Shown: positions 45,971 to 58,775, counted from the stretch's first letter. The stretch is DNA of 64,000 nt from Asterella californica (GCA_036924285.1 JAYKYS010000001.1:38439501-38503500), one strand, 5' to 3'. The notes: generated by a model from the sequence alone, not told the origin. Made by a program: numbers and translations.

Positions 45971-48900
45971 TTACTTTGCCTTGGAGATCCACTTCTTCTT
46001 CTTACCTTCTTTTCCCTTGTCCGAAGGCTTGGGCTTATTCTTCGTCTTCGCTGACGAGGAACTACTGCTGGCTTTCTGTCCTTTATCCGACTTCTTTTGC
46101 TCTGCATCCGTTCGCTCCCCATCAACGTCAGTAGCTATATCGAACTCCTCCTCAGTTATAAGGCCTTTCTTCAATTTCTTCAACATCCTGTAGTCATTCT
46201 CCAAATCGTCATCATCCCTTTTGGACTGCGCAACATGCCGCTTCTTGCTATTCTTCCTTCTCTCGATAACGGTAGGCTTCGAAGACTCCCAGTGTTTGTG
46301 CTTGTGGCCGTTCTCGTCCTTAGTTTCCCTTTGGTCCCTTTCGATGGATAAGTTCTTCACACGCTGCTTCTCCCTGGCCTTGTCCCTGAGAATTCATATA
46401 GCATCATGAACAAGGCCATTAGGGTTGATTCATTTCTGTATCGAGAAGACCTTAAGAATGTCATGACCACACTCAACACGTACTTGATGCGATCGGGAAA
46501 GTTCAACAGAGGATGGGTCAGTGCAGACTTCTATAGTTTAACACGAACGATTCATGCAATGATCATTCCGCAAGCGACTGAGGTCGAAAATCTACAGCTT
46601 ACTTGTACTTTATTTTCTCCATATCCAACCCTTCCACAGGTACAAAATGGTCGGCTGTTAGAATACGACGCCTCAACTCGGGCATGGATGGCAACTGTAA
46701 CAAGCCGTAGCCCATTCCCACTTTACCCAGCTCCAGCTGCTTCCATCTGATCAAACATGTACATGATGGTAAGAAATACGAAGGGCCAAACGCTATAATC
46801 CAGCTACAAAACATACAACTAGTAAGGTAATGTCGGTCAATGTGGATAGGAGCGCAATGCAAAAACTACCTACATACACTTTGAGGCAACCCGAAGATGT
46901 CGGACCCAGAGAAGTTCTTAGTAAGAGAATAGAGGAGAGTGAATGTACGCTAACGTTGTGTACTTTGGTAGCGAAATAGCATAGACAAAACATGTATAAA
47001 CAATGTGGTAGGATCGTGTCACCTGAAAATGAAGGTGCACTGATGTTCCTTGTAGGCACGCACGTACGAAAGAAATGCCTTTATCCCTTTCTCCATAATG
47101 TCCCGATTTTCTTTGGCAGCTGCACGCATCTAATCAATGGTTCAGGGCGTCACGAATGTGGAATATGTTGATCGACCCTATCATATGAAAGGTAACGTAA
47201 AGTGAGTGATAGCTCACCAACGGAATTATCTCTAAGCTCGCCTCGGGAAGAGAAAGCTCCTCCATCGGTACTCGACGGATCCGGAGAAACTCCACATATG
47301 CATCTTCCTGCAAACGAGTGGACAAGGACCACTTGGCGTCATAATGCCAAAACATCACCGGCGCAAACGAGAACAACTCTCTTCGGCAAAGCAGATCAGT
47401 CCCCATTTCAAGCTCACCTTGGGCAGAAGGTACACGAGCGCATTGCCAGATCGACCCATTCGAGCTGTACGGCCCACACGATGAACGAACACATTTGGAT
47501 CTTGAGGTGGATCATACTGACAGGAGAAAACCGACGACCGAGTCGATAAAATCAGACCAGAGAAGCTTAATCTTCAACACGATCGGATATCCCTACGATC
47601 AATCTCCCAAACTAAAGACTTGTAATAACAACACAAAATAAGGACATCAAGAAACATTCCACAATCACAAGAGTAGATGACAAACTGAGCACGCTTAAGG
47701 AAACAGATAGCTAGCAGCTGGTTGACATAACTCGTACGATTCATTCACCTTTCAAGCGTCGCTCAGGCATGACTTAAGTGCGAGTAACGTAAGTGACAAA
47801 CCTGAATGATCCAGTCAACACCGGGGATGTCCAGGCCACGTGCGGCAACATCGGTACAGAACAGAACACCTGTAGGATGTTCGGCAAATGTAGCCAGAGC
47901 TTTCTCTCGAGCTGCCTGCAAACACGAAGCATTATACAAACTGTGGGTCCAAACGAGAGCTTCCCAAAAGGATCCTCCAAGTACACCAGGAGTCCAAAGA
48001 CATCTTGCAACGACGTGATTCACCAATCCACTCAACTTACTACGGAGCAACGCATGAAGAATGGAAAGTATACCTGTCTCATCTTCCCGTGCAACGAAAC
48101 TATCGTAAGAGTCTTCAGCCTTTTCAACTCAGGTAGCACAGTTCCCCAATAGTCAACGCAAGCACATGTCATGAAATATCTGTCGCAGAGATCTCATGTC
48201 AGACAACTTGGCCCGCATCAGATACAACATCTACAAGCTCGTCGGGCTCGATAACCAACAAAGTGATGATGACACGAACCTTTATGAGAGGGTTTAGTTC
48301 CTGCTACTTACACGATGACTTTACTCGACGCGTGCTCAAGGAGAAAGTCCACCAGATGTGCAGGTTTCGTGTCCGCTTCAACAATTGAATACTGTTCACG
48401 ACATATTATGACACCTGTCAGTGATAATAATGACGGATGGCGGTAACCACGACCAACAAGAACAATATCACCCATACGAGACACACCAACGAACAGGAAA
48501 ACGGATTGTATGACGCTCGTCCCGCTTATATGTGATAGGTATCGAAGACTCTGTGTACGGTTTCAACGAAGCTGTTTCACAGCACAGAATATCAGGATCG
48601 TAGTAACACCTGAAGAAAAGTTATGGGAATTACCTGAGCTGTAAGCCCTGCAGGTGTTCTTGGACATTGAGGACCTTGGCCAGCCAAAGAAGCCTTGGTT
48701 TCAACTCGGACCTCTACTCTTACAGGATTCCTTAACCCGGCTTTGGCAAGCTCTTCGACAGCTTGAGTCTGGGTAGCAGAGAAAAGGCCTGTCCTCCGTA
48801 GCTTTGGCAGCCGATCAATGATCGCGGACAGTTGACGCTTGAATCCCATGTCTAGTAGCCTATCTGCCTCATCCAAAATCAAGACCTGACCCAACACACA

Positions 48901-50092
48901 CACTTAGTGAGATACGAAACACAAACCCCGCATGAAAACGGGATGCTGGTAGGTGAGAGAGAGACTTGCCTCAAAATTCTTGAAGTCCAGAAAAGAAGCT
49001 CGATCTAAAATATCTTCAATCCGACCAGGCGTTCCAATCAATAAGTTGGCGCCCTTCTCCCTCAGACTTGCTAGATCGGCCGCAACATCAGTTCCCCCGA
49101 CGAGTAAGGCCGCTATGTACTTGGGAAGTGTCTCCATAAAGGGCTGCGCTACTTGAAATATTTGTGATGCCAACTCCCGGGTCGGAGAAATTATAACTGC
49201 TCCCACCTGAAGTATATTCAACATATGTTCAGCTCGATGACTGAAATCCTCAGAGCTACAGATACTCCACGCTCAACCACAACACTCCAGACAGACATAC
49301 ATTACAAGGGACTGTGAATTTCTGCCTCGTAAAGATAGACCCTACAGATTAAACTTTGCATCTAAATTTCCCACAATGCAACTGATTACGTGAACAACAA
49401 TCAAACAAACTGCTCAGCCACTACAATGGCTCTGTACCGTCCTACTGATGTACTTAGCGGAGCTCAGTCCGAGACATTTTTACACGGCAGCTATGGCCCC
49501 TTTTAGCAGGCACTTGATCTACCTAATAAAAATTACAGCAAGCCCGTAGAATTCAAGCTCTTCTAACTGTCCACCAGCCTGGTTTCTTGTTCTTTTCAAC
49601 CTTCCGTCACAGTAGCTCAAAAAACTATTCAGTCACAGAGAATCCTTTTCCCCTAGCGAAAAAAGTATTGTGTGATTTTCTCTTCTCTTTCTTCTGGTGC
49701 ACAAATTTTGCCCAAGGTGTGGCGGCCAACTGATAATCAGAATTAGCCGAAAACCAACTCTGCAGTTGTGGAATTGCCAGAGTTAACAGTCTGAACTTGA
49801 CAGAAGAATTTCACATTGCGGGCATGATAAAGCGTACGGAGCTGGGAAGTACCTGGTTCTTCTTGAGAGTTTCAGAAAGCCCTCGGAATTTCTCCACTAT
49901 GGGCACTAAGAAAGCGAGGGTTTTCCCTGAGCCGGTTGCGGCATCGACAGACACGTCCTTGTAGGTGCAGAGAAGTGGTATGGTAGCCACTTGAACAGGA
50001 GTGGCACCGGTAAAGCCCAGTCCATCTTCTATAACAGCAAGGGTTGCCTTTGATAGTGCTGGGCTCAGATCCCTGAACAGCGTCTCCTTCAT
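45971..50092 (-). CDS. RH18: DEAD-box ATP-dependent RNA helicase 18 (Spb4/DDX55 type)
   Basis: Eleven exons (50092-49853, 49206-48970, 48885-48634, 48391-48312, 48179-48074, 47915-47802, 47516-47418, 47307-47218, 47129-47023, 46746-46603, 46385-45971) join in phase to give 627 residues; the Arabidopsis protein has 593. All helicase motifs are present: Q motif TPVQVATIP, Walker [46 protein letters not shown] and HRVGRTAR. The C-terminal domain ([37 protein letters not shown]) identifies the Spb4/DDX55 group, which acts in 60S pre-ribosome maturation. A Lys/Ser-rich tail ends [10 protein letters not shown]. The intron after exon 2 starts with GC rather than GT (AG|GCAAGT), a known minor donor class; the [16 protein letters not shown] junction confirms it. 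All other introns are GT-AG. Confidence 0.97.
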
Positions 50093-50428
50093 TTCGCACC
50101 AATACTACAAATTCAGCTGGCTCTGAAACCCCCTTGGTTCCTCTCCACAGTAAAAGACGAACATATCGAAACACAACATACAGCTCACTCTTCCCTGCTC
50201 GATCACAATCGCCGGAGGCTCTAACGACAAACTTGTGTGGTCGTTGGAACCATCTAAGAACAGAGAAACGATACTTTGCGACAATTACAACATACGAATC
50301 TCTCCCTCGTTGAAGCCGAAAACCGAATCCAAATTCACGGGGCTCTTCATCCGACCGAGAACTGTCTCACAGTACGATATCTTGACCAGTCCAATGCCAC
50401 GAGGCAAGTTGTCGGAGGAATAAAACGT

Positions 50429-50447
50429 AAACCCTACATAAACCCTA
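50429..50447. promoter_or_regulatory. Two telo-boxes upstream of RH18
   Basis: AAACCCTA occurs twice, at 50429-50436 and 50440-50447, about 340 bases before the RH18 start codon. The telo-box is a known element of plant promoters driving ribosomal-protein and ribosome-biogenesis genes, which fits the role of the helicase. Function at this site is inferred. Confidence 0.55.
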
Positions 50448-51116
50448 AACCACTACTAGGGAAATTGAAAAGAAGCGTCGCGTCGAAAATTGGTATGTTT
50501 TAGTAGGAAGGCGTCCGAAACTTGCATTTCCTGAAAGTACAGTATCCTCCTCGGCAAGAGTAAGAAGCGTGCATTATTAATTTATATAATTAAGTCTGTG
50601 CATATCAGCAAAATAAAATATGCATCCATTATAATTATGAGAATCTTGATTATTTCTTTCCGTCGGTATTTGATTAGATGTTTACGAAACAAATAAATTT
50701 AATAATGTTTTTCGGAGCAAGAGAAATCGCGACGTAACGTCGGAAGGCACTGCTAGACTGGTTTGAGTTTAAAGACGTAGAACTCAAATATAGAACTCAT
50801 ACGGTTTTTACACAGTTTATTTTAAAACACTTGGATATAATAAAGTAAACACCGGCAGTAGTCGGTTTCTATAAATGAATTCTCTGTTCTAACACATGGA
50901 CTATTAGGTTCTATACAGAAACTCTATATGGACAAAGAACCAACACGTGTACTATGATTCAAATGAAACTATAAGTGAAGAAGAATAACTGACTCTCTCT
51001 ATCTTATATGAAGGCTGTTCTGACTAATATATGAATATTTTTTGTTCAGCTTGATTTATGACCAAACTTTTCAGAATAAAACTTTTGGTAATAAATTAAA
51101 GACATGCATAAAACCT

Positions 51117-51497
51117 CCTCTTCCGAACTAGGAAGAAGGTGAAATAAGCATGCCTTCCTCAGTAAATATTCACAGTTCTAATTTATTAACGAACTCTTCT
51201 TTGTAAAAGAATTAGATAATAAATCTTGAGATAAATTGATAATTTTTATTATTTCCTTGTATTTCTTTAATCTCGAGTAAGGATAGTTCAGTGCATTCGG
51301 TTTATAATTTTTCTCATATTTTTCATCTACTTAATGTTGGTATATGGTGCAAACTCTTGTACACGGATTGTTAATGACCATCTTATGAGTGTTCGGTTGT
51401 AACATAAGGGTTACTCACATTCATCTCCTCAAAGGCTAATATGCACAGGATTGATTTATTACCTAACCTTTCCGTTTAGAAAGATTAGATAATAAAT
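51117..51497. repeat. Two paired-hairpin modules
   Basis: The first module has CCTCTTCC (51117-51124) facing GGAAGAAGG (51131-51139), then ATTTATTAACGAACTCTT facing AAGAATTAGATAATAAAT (51181-51225). The second has ATTTATTACCTAACCTTTC (51454-51472) facing GAAAGATTAGATAATAAAT (51479-51497), with two mismatches. Both resemble the perfect module at 19933-20018. Confidence 0.55.
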
Positions 51498-51589
51498 TAA
51501 ACTTTAGATTTTTCACTTGGTAGTGACAATCACTAACCCGGATACGTAACCTAGGGAGCGCGTCTGTTCGCGCTCCTTTTATGATTCCT

Positions 51590-53415
51590 TGGGAGGGTTT
51601 GCTGCTGGAGCATGCTTTATGTTACGCTCTTGTCGTTGCCGAGTTGGACTAAGCATTATTATTTACAGATTTTCTAATTTATCACGTCAGTTTAGCACCT
51701 CAGCTAGGTTGACCGAGTGCGGAGTCGCTAATCCTGATAGGGCCGTTAGTGCCGTTAAGACGGGTTCTTGGGCTAGCCTCACGGGGTATACTTCGCATAC
51801 TTCGCAAGTAAGGCTTGAAGGCTTCAGTTCTTCGAGTTGAGTCTTCAAGCTCTTAGCTATGATGGATAGTCTTGGTGAGCACAATCTAGATTATCTGATG
51901 AACAAAGTGGATTTGACTCGACTTTAGTGTTTGTGTAGTGGAGGTTGGCATAGTGGAGTGAGTACAGATCGTTATTACTCGAAGAACTGAAGCCTCGAGG
52001 TCTGATTGAGAGCTTTCAGATCATGGATTTGTGCCGACGATATCTCCGGAGTGTGCAGATCACTGATATCTTCGATTTGCAGATGTGCGTCAACTGACAT
52101 TGAATAGACATTGATCAGCAATTTCTGGTGGTGATGATTGTAATAGGTGCACGCTGAGAAGACGATTCCAACGCAGCAAAAATCATCTGATTTGATGAAA
52201 GATCGAAGGAGTTACAAAGAAAAGAAGACCGTGGGTGGTAAAAAGTCTGACGTAAACCGGCCTGGGTGTGCACATTTGGCAGATTTTCACCTTGTGGAGT
52301 GATCCGAAGTTGCTGTTCTCGAGTGTGTTCCTTTTTTGTGCGCGTTTGGTTTGACTTTCTACTCTATTCCAAGCGGAGAACGAGCGAGAGTGTTGCGATT
52401 AGGAGACGTTTAGAGACTTTGAGGAGCATAGATGCGAGAGTGTTGAGACAAAGACGAACCGAGCCAACAAGCCAGCTTGCTGACGTGCATAAGCTAAGCC
52501 TAATTTTAGTGGTGTGGGAGTGAGTAAAACCAGATCACTCATCTCAACACTATTCTTGAAGAATGTGTTTAACTATTAGCTCTTGGCTTTGCTTTATCAC
52601 TAGACCAATAGCTCTTGGTGTCTTCTAGAGATGCGTGCAAGTATTTAGGGACTTGTTTAAGATAGTAAGAGATCTTTTCGCAAGTTCATAGAGGAGTGGT
52701 AGGAGGACCTTATAGTACTAAGAGGAAGTTGTTGTTGTGGTAGTGTTTGCTTATATCATAGAGATGTGTATGGAGACAGTTGATGGTAGTTGTCTTGGGT
52801 GAGCTAGTAGAGCTAACACGTAGAAACTTTTGGAGCTACTAGAGGTGTGGATATCTAGTTAGTGATCTTAGGTACAGGTTATGACAGTTGGTGGTCCTAT
52901 ATTATGCATGTGGTCATCGAAGAAGAGACGTCGGTCTGAGTGAGGTTGGGTTTATCTTTTGTGCATGTTTGAATGTGGAAGATTATCGTTTGAACTTCTT
53001 GTGGTTGGAGCTCTTCATATTTTGCTTCCTGTTTGTGCGTCGCATTTGCTTGTGATGGCGCTTGATTTCTAGAGTGAGTTCACTCCAGTGTGCTGTCTAT
53101 AGTGAGATTGGAGTTGCGGACCATTCAGACTAGTTCTGTTTCTCTCACGATGAGGTTGGACTTGCGACCAACAGATCGTGAGAGGATGCATGTGGTGATG
53201 ACAAGTACATGTTGTCGTTATCTTGACTTGTCTGAATCAATGTCCTCCACTGATGAGACCCATGCTATTGGTTGTTATCTCACACCACTCCGTACATAGT
53301 TGTTGATCTGTCTGTCACACCACTCCGCACCGTCACACCACTCCACTAGTACTGGAGCAGACGATAGGACGAACGGGATACCACTAGGGTTTAACCTCGT
53401 GGTCTAGTTCTCCCA
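51590..53415 (+). other. Possible leader and LTR remains of a plus-strand retroelement
   Basis: No gene is recognised. The stretch precedes a plus-strand gag relic and could be its decayed 5' LTR and leader. A small block repeats CACACCACTCC three times at 53283-53343. Confidence 0.3.
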
Positions 53416-53860
53416 ATGTTTGAAGAAGAACTATCAAGATGTGCGCACTGACAAGTTGAAGAGTCTGCAAGAGTTCTAGCGGAAGATTGGAGAGAGCCTA
53501 CGCGCGTTTACTCGCATGAGACGACTAATCATCGTTATCCAAGGGGTGATGGAGACACAAGCAGTCCAATTTTGGTATGAAATACTAGACCGAGGGCTGC
53601 GTAAGAAAGTTAGAGATGTGACTCTCCTTAGAGACATCACTCCGACGTTGACGATTATCTTTGGTTTGGCTGAGCGGATTGAGCTCAACATGGTGGAAAA
53701 GAGGGTGGTGACTGCTGGGTTCAGCCGAGAGACGGCACATGAGACGATCACTTCTTCTCGAGGATCACATGTTACGCAACAGCGTGGTGATGGTAGTGAT
53801 GGTAGAGATCGTGCTGACCAGTCACGATCCCAAGGAGGTGTTAGAGGACCTAATGGATAG
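53416..53860 (+). mobile_element. Retrotransposon gag relic, plus strand, second family
   Basis: The frame NYQDVRTDKLKSLQEF, a stop at 53477, then RKIGESLRAFTRMRRLI and QAVQFWYEILDRGLRKKVRD has the spacing of a retrotransposon gag core: a tryptophan-bearing helix region, then a GL..KV-type segment. It ends in a Gly/Arg-rich tail (RGSHVTQQRGDGSDGRD). It differs in sequence and strand from the gag copies at 33.5 and 63.1 kb, so it belongs to a different element. Confidence 0.55.
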
Positions 53861-55249
53861 AAGCCCATGTCATCCTTCTCTAGTCAACGGCAAGCGGGTC
53901 TTTGTTGAACGTGTGATGGTCTTCATCAGCAAAAAGACTGCACACAAAAGAGATGTAGTTACAAGACGTCTGAGACGTCTCAAGCGATGCATAGACAATG
54001 TGAGCATTACGGACGACCGGATCAAATAGTGACCATTGTTTTGATCTCCACCTCGAGCTATGGCAAGGGAAGGCTGATCGTGGACGAGGTGGAGGAGTTC
54101 AAAGAGGTTGTGGTGGTTGAAGTGGAGGTAGAGGTCCAACACATGAGAGAAGATCAGTCGATCCATCGTTTGCTACGAGATATGGCTGCTCGAATTGAGC
54201 AGTTGGATCAAAGGATAGCTAGTATGGCTATGGCTCAATTGGAGAACTGGTTCAGGAACAAAGACTTCTACGTCTTATGGAGGAGAAGGAGTTGACTTCG
54301 GGGTGCAATACGTGTCTCTGAGCCACGAGGTGAGTCGGTGGAGTTGGATCTACAACGGGAGGTGACTGATAGACAAGTCAAGCTTTCTCAGTCATTCATA
54401 TTATCAGAGGCATTGAGGACCACGTCGACATAGTGGAGTTGGAGGCATCTACATCTAGGAATGAGAGTGGTGCGAGTCACTCCTTGACGTTTGTGGATGC
54501 GACGTCAAACTTGATGTTGAAGACGGCTACAACAGTTCTGCGAGCCCAACCGTGAGAGACAAGTGAGCCGCTTATCAATGCGGTTCAGTGCCAAAGTTGG
54601 GACAACGAAGCTTACACCAAGAACGATGGCATCCGTTGTATGGTTTAGTTCAGTCGTCACTTGGATAGACAAGTTGTTAAAGGGCAATTTCTATGCGGAG
54701 GATACTCTGGTCTTTGAGGAGGTGGAGACATGCCTAACATGACTATGATAGTCCAATCTACCTTAGATGTTGCACTCTGGAGTTCGAGTAAGGAGTTGCA
54801 GCAGTATGTTGATCGGTTGGTGCAACAGGTTTGGAGTGAAATCTTTGTACCGTCAGTAGAATAACAGAGGGTTGTTCTTGCTACTGACCTTATTATCTTA
54901 TCTTCGTTGGATACGACTCGCATTGTATAGTAGTATCCAGAGGAGGGTGTGTGTGCTAGAGTTGTTTGGAGAGATCAGCACAAGTTTGGTTGCGGTAAAG
55001 CAGACATACGAGTACATCGATACTTATATGTGGAGAGAGATGAGATTGTGCGACGCGTCTCATTGCATCATGTGACACGCTTGGTGCAAAGATATCTAGA
55101 GTTGTTACATATATCAGCCGTCAGAGGATACCAGCAAGCATTACCGTCGAATATTTTGCTGTTGGAGGCATAAGATCTCACATTTGTTAGCACCATTCAC
55201 TTGGTGATAGCTGGGTGGTCATGTCAAAGTCACATACATGTTGGAAGAT
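53861..55249. other. Decayed continuation of the plus-strand retroelement
   Basis: After the gag relic, plus-strand frames remain partly open (53987-54295, including RDMAARIEQLDQRIASMAMA, a coiled-coil-like piece; 54949-55173), but no protease or polymerase motif could be recognised. Frames change often. Confidence 0.35.
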
Positions 55250-55765
55250 GATCCAGTATATCATATGATGAAATCTATATTTTTCATAAAAAAATTGTAC
55301 TGACTTGGAATATCCTTGATGCCATCTCGCTACACCATGACTTAGAGAGCCGTACACTGAATTCTTACTAATTACCACAGCTCTCTGAATTCTTACTAAT
55401 TATCTTCTTTTTCACCTTGAAGGGGAGTTAGTCCTTTAGCATAATGTCCATTTTGAAATCCAGCGATAACCTTCCTCTAGCATCTACACCAGATGACTAC
55501 AAGTATCAGTTCGACTTGATTTTTCGATCAAGTATATTACATGATGAAATCTATATTTTTCTACACAAGAATTTATACCGACTTGGAATATCTTGATGCC
55601 ATCTCGCTACCCCAAGACTTAGAAGGTCGTACATCAAATTCTTACTAATTACCACGCTCTCTGAATTTGTACTAATTATCTCGACATCTCGAAGAGGAGT
55701 TAGTCTTTCTAACATAGATCCATTTCAAAATCCAACGGTAACTTCCCTCTAACATCCACACTAGG
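55250..55765. repeat. Diverged tandem duplication of about 250 bp
   Basis: Two units share ATGATGAAATCTATATTTTTC, GACTTGGAATATC, TTGATGCCATCTCGCTAC, TTCTTACTAATTACCAC and GGAGTTAGTC in order, starting near 55260 and 55525. The second unit runs up to the copia LTR region. Confidence 0.8.
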
Positions 55766-56050
55766 TGATTGCACTAGTGCAGGAGTAGATGGAGGCGTCT
55801 CACATTCAGGATACGTTTAAGGTGTAGAAAGATCGATACTTCGAGGACACTTCAAGAAGAGAGAGCGAGTAGACAAGGAAAGTAAAATAGGAATGAGATG
55901 AGAGAGGTTTTGCCTCTCCATGTATATATAATGTGGGTGAGTACAAGAGAAATCCTAATGGTGGGTTAGCCCTCTATCTAACTGTAACTACCCTAACCAC
56001 TCCGGCTAATGTTAGTCGTCGATCTATTAGAGCTTGGGACTATATCAACA
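55766..56050 (-). mobile_element. Probable 3' LTR of the Ty1/copia element (inner boundary clear, outer boundary uncertain)
   Basis: On the minus strand, a purine tract GAAGAGGAG is followed at 56050 by TGTTGATATAGTCCC, which fits a polypurine tract next to an LTR that begins with TG. Further in, ATTATATATACATGG (near 55920-55935) looks like an LTR TATA box. The outer end was not fixed, because no clear CA terminus or target duplication could be chosen. Confidence 0.5.
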
Positions 56051-57269
56051 CTCCTCTTCAAGCTCATCTCTACATCCTGTACTCCTAGACAATGTCTGAA
56101 AGCATCAAACTTATCTCTAGGCAATGTCTTAGTGAAGATATCAGCAACCTGGTCTCCTGTGCTCACATAACTGAGCTCGATCTCTCCTGCAAGGACCTTC
56201 TCTCTAATAAAGTGATAGTGCACCTCAATGTGCTTCGTCCTAGCATGGAAAACAGGATTACTAGCTAACTTCATGCTGCTAATGTTGTCTGTATATACAA
56301 CACATGATCTGTACACTCCACACCAATATCAGATAGCAGACATCGAAGCCAAATTGATTCACATGTTGCATTCGTTGCTCCTCGGTACTCTGTTTCTGTG
56401 GATGACAAAGCAATTGTAGGTTGCTTCTTAAAAGCCCAACTTATAGCAGCACTTCCAAGTCCAAAAGCATAACCTGACGTGGATCTCCTGTCGGCACTTT
56501 CTGCCCAATCAGCATATGTGTAGCCATATAACAACAATGGTCCACCGTATCGATACTGAAGTCTGTACTGCATCGAGAACTTCACGTAGCGGAAGATCCA
56601 CTTGACAACCTCAAAATGTGGTCTCCGTGTTGACTGCATGAATTGACTAATCAGACCGACGGCATAGCTCAAGTCTGGTCTGGTGATGATTAGGTAGATA
56701 AGACTCCCAACCATCTGTCTATACATGCGTGGATCATCAAGTAGCTCACCATCCTCTGCTCCTAGCTTTACCCCTTGCTCTAATGACTTAGCAATAGGTT
56801 TACAGTCAAGCATACCAAATCTCTCAAACATACTGAGAGCATACTGTCGCTATATAAGCCATACATCCTTCTCATCTGTAATGAACTCCACAACAAGAAA
56901 ATACTTGAGTTCTCCTAAGTCCATCATCTCGAACTCGGATTTCAAGTGATCCTTGATCTGGGAAATAAGCTCCTCATAGTTACCGATAATGATCAAGTCA
57001 TCAACATAGATGGTGATCACAACAATCCGATCTTGTATTCGCAGTGAATACAAGGTAGAGTCTGAACTACAAAGATGGAAACCAAGAGACTGCAAGTAAG
57101 AGTTGATCTTTGCATACCATGCTCTTGGTGTCTGTTTCAGACCATAGAAGGCCTTTCGTAACTTACACACACGAGAAGGAAACTTCAGATCCTCATAACT
57201 TGTAGGTTGCTGCATGTAGACCTCCTCCTCAAGATCGCCGTTGAGGAAAGCATTGTTGAAGTTTCTCAT
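55993..57269 (-). mobile_element. Ty1/copia pol fragment (reverse transcriptase and RNase H), two disruptions
   Basis: The minus strand encodes AFLNGDLEEEVYMQQP, GLKQTPRAWYAKI, VITIYVDDLIIIG (the catalytic YVDD), DLGELKYFLVVEF, then RQMVGSLIYLIITRPDLSYA, the RNase H signature YADWAESADRRSTSGYAF, and KHIEVHYHFIREKV with DIFTKTLPRDKF. Only two disruptions are visible: a stop (TAG) at 56850-56852, and a one-base shift in a TATATA run near 56290. This is the best-preserved retroelement in the window. It starts abruptly at the AFLNG region, so gag, protease, integrase and the start of reverse transcriptase are missing. The last frame runs through the purine tract into the LTR. Confidence 0.92.
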
Positions 57270-57669
57270 TTTCAGAAATCTTGTAAAAGAACTCCAAATA
57301 ACTTTTTGCTTACAACTTTATTTGTAAATTTTTAACATATCACGATGATCAGCGCAATGAGACCTACGCCATGAGGTTTCAAATTCTCAACTGCTAACTT
57401 CCTCCTAAATTGACTCTGAGGTCTTAACTTGACTTAAAGAGTCTAACTTCTGACAAAAAAATGAATTATTTACTATGTGAAATAATGCATATGATGACAT
57501 CTACCCCATCCAAACCTGCACATCCTCTGGCATGTGCTAACCTCTTCACTCATCTATCTGTTCTTCTTGATCATCACTCTCCTCCGCCTCAGCCTCTTTA
57601 ATCACTGAAATGTCTTCATCTCCTGTCATCCTCTTTGTGACTCTAATTAAACAATTCTATTGATCCTCT

Positions 57670-58234
57670 TTACTTTTTAAACAGCTTCACTTGTTTACTA
57701 GCCACAAATAGCTTCAAAGGAGTACCGTCTAGCTCATGTAAACTATAAATGATATTTTCATACACATATAGCACAACATAAGATCTGAATCATCTTCGAG
57801 AGAACTTATGAAGTGTAAAGTGTTGATTCTTCAACATGCTGTCATTCACCAGAACCCAATTATCAACACCTAGCGGCTTCGATCATAGTCGGTGAGTCTT
57901 GTAAAAAATGCTCTTTGTTTTTTACTTGAGTCACCTTTAGCTTCTCTTGCGCTTCAGCAAGATCCTCCTCCCTCTGCTCTAATTGTCTGGTTGATAATGC
58001 AATGAGTGAAGTACGATCTATATCATCTTCCCACGGTAGAGTGGCCTAGGTAGGAAAGTCTTCCTCGATAGACATGATTGGTTTCTGTCCCAACATAAGT
58101 TCAACTGGCATATAGTTAATCTTGGTATAATGTGTAGTTCTATCAAACCACAAAGCAAATGGAAGTAGTCTAGATCATTCCCTAAGTCTACCATCACATG
58201 CTTTCACTAAAACGTGAACAATAGAAGGGTGTCT
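57670..58234 (-). pseudogene. Integrase C-terminal region of the gypsy element
   Basis: The frame reads ACDGRLRE, LLPFALWFDRTTHYTKINYM, PVELMLGQKPIMSIEEDFPT and LPWEDDIDRTSLIALSTRQLE, then WVLVNDSMLKNQHFTLHKFS, and closes with YSLHELDGTPLKLFVASKQV and KLFKK. This matches the integrase C-terminal segment that binds DNA. Several stops interrupt it. Confidence 0.7.
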
Positions 58235-58775
58235 TCATTCACTCTTACCAATCCTCTCTGGATTCATAGCAATAGTAAGTTGAAGCTTTACTTCATAATG
58301 AGCAAAGAACTCCTTCACTTCTGCAGCTCTCAACTCGTCCCTATCTGCTCGTAATCTCCTAACATATCCATAACGATCGATGATATCTTCAAGCACGAAT
58401 CTACAGATGTTCTCTGTAGTGTTCATCCGTAATGCTCGTCCCTCCACGTAGTTGGAGACCTTCCTGAGCTAACACCAAGTAGCGCATCCGTAATAGTCCT
58501 TATGGCATTATCACAAGATCAAGGACCCCTTGAAAATTGATTGGTAGATAAGTAGGTACAAACTCATCTATGTAACTAACCTTAGAGTAGAACTGACAAT
58601 GCAGACATAACCCAACAAAATCCACCACATCTTGATACGAAGCCTTACACCAGTATCTCTCTTTCATCTTCATATAAGTAGCCCAAACTCCACGATGTCC
58701 TGCCCACAAGGAGTCATAAAACTCCTTAAGCAGATCCAACTTTGTCAGTTGATCATCCATCACTCTGACAAGCAT
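58235..58775 (-). pseudogene. Integrase zinc finger and catalytic core of the gypsy element
   Basis: The HHCC-type finger is visible (HRGVWATYMKMKERYW, then DFVGLCLHCQ). The core follows in another frame, with ICRFVLEDIIDRYGYV and ADRDELRAAEVKEFFAHYEV, and closes with an AMNPERIGKSE stretch holding the final acidic residue. The segment that should hold the first catalytic aspartate spans the frame break at 58448-58499. Confidence 0.75.

Larger units (their letters stand above)
50093..51589. other. RH18 promoter region, then AT-rich repeats
   Basis: The first 450 bases are the upstream side of RH18 and include the telo-boxes listed separately. From about 50550 the DNA is AT-rich without genes and contains paired-hairpin modules. 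Confidence 0.4.

Noticed and set aside
53283..53343. CACACCACTCC repeats as a CRISPR-like array
   Set aside because: Only three short units with irregular spacing, in a plant nuclear context; simple local duplication is enough.
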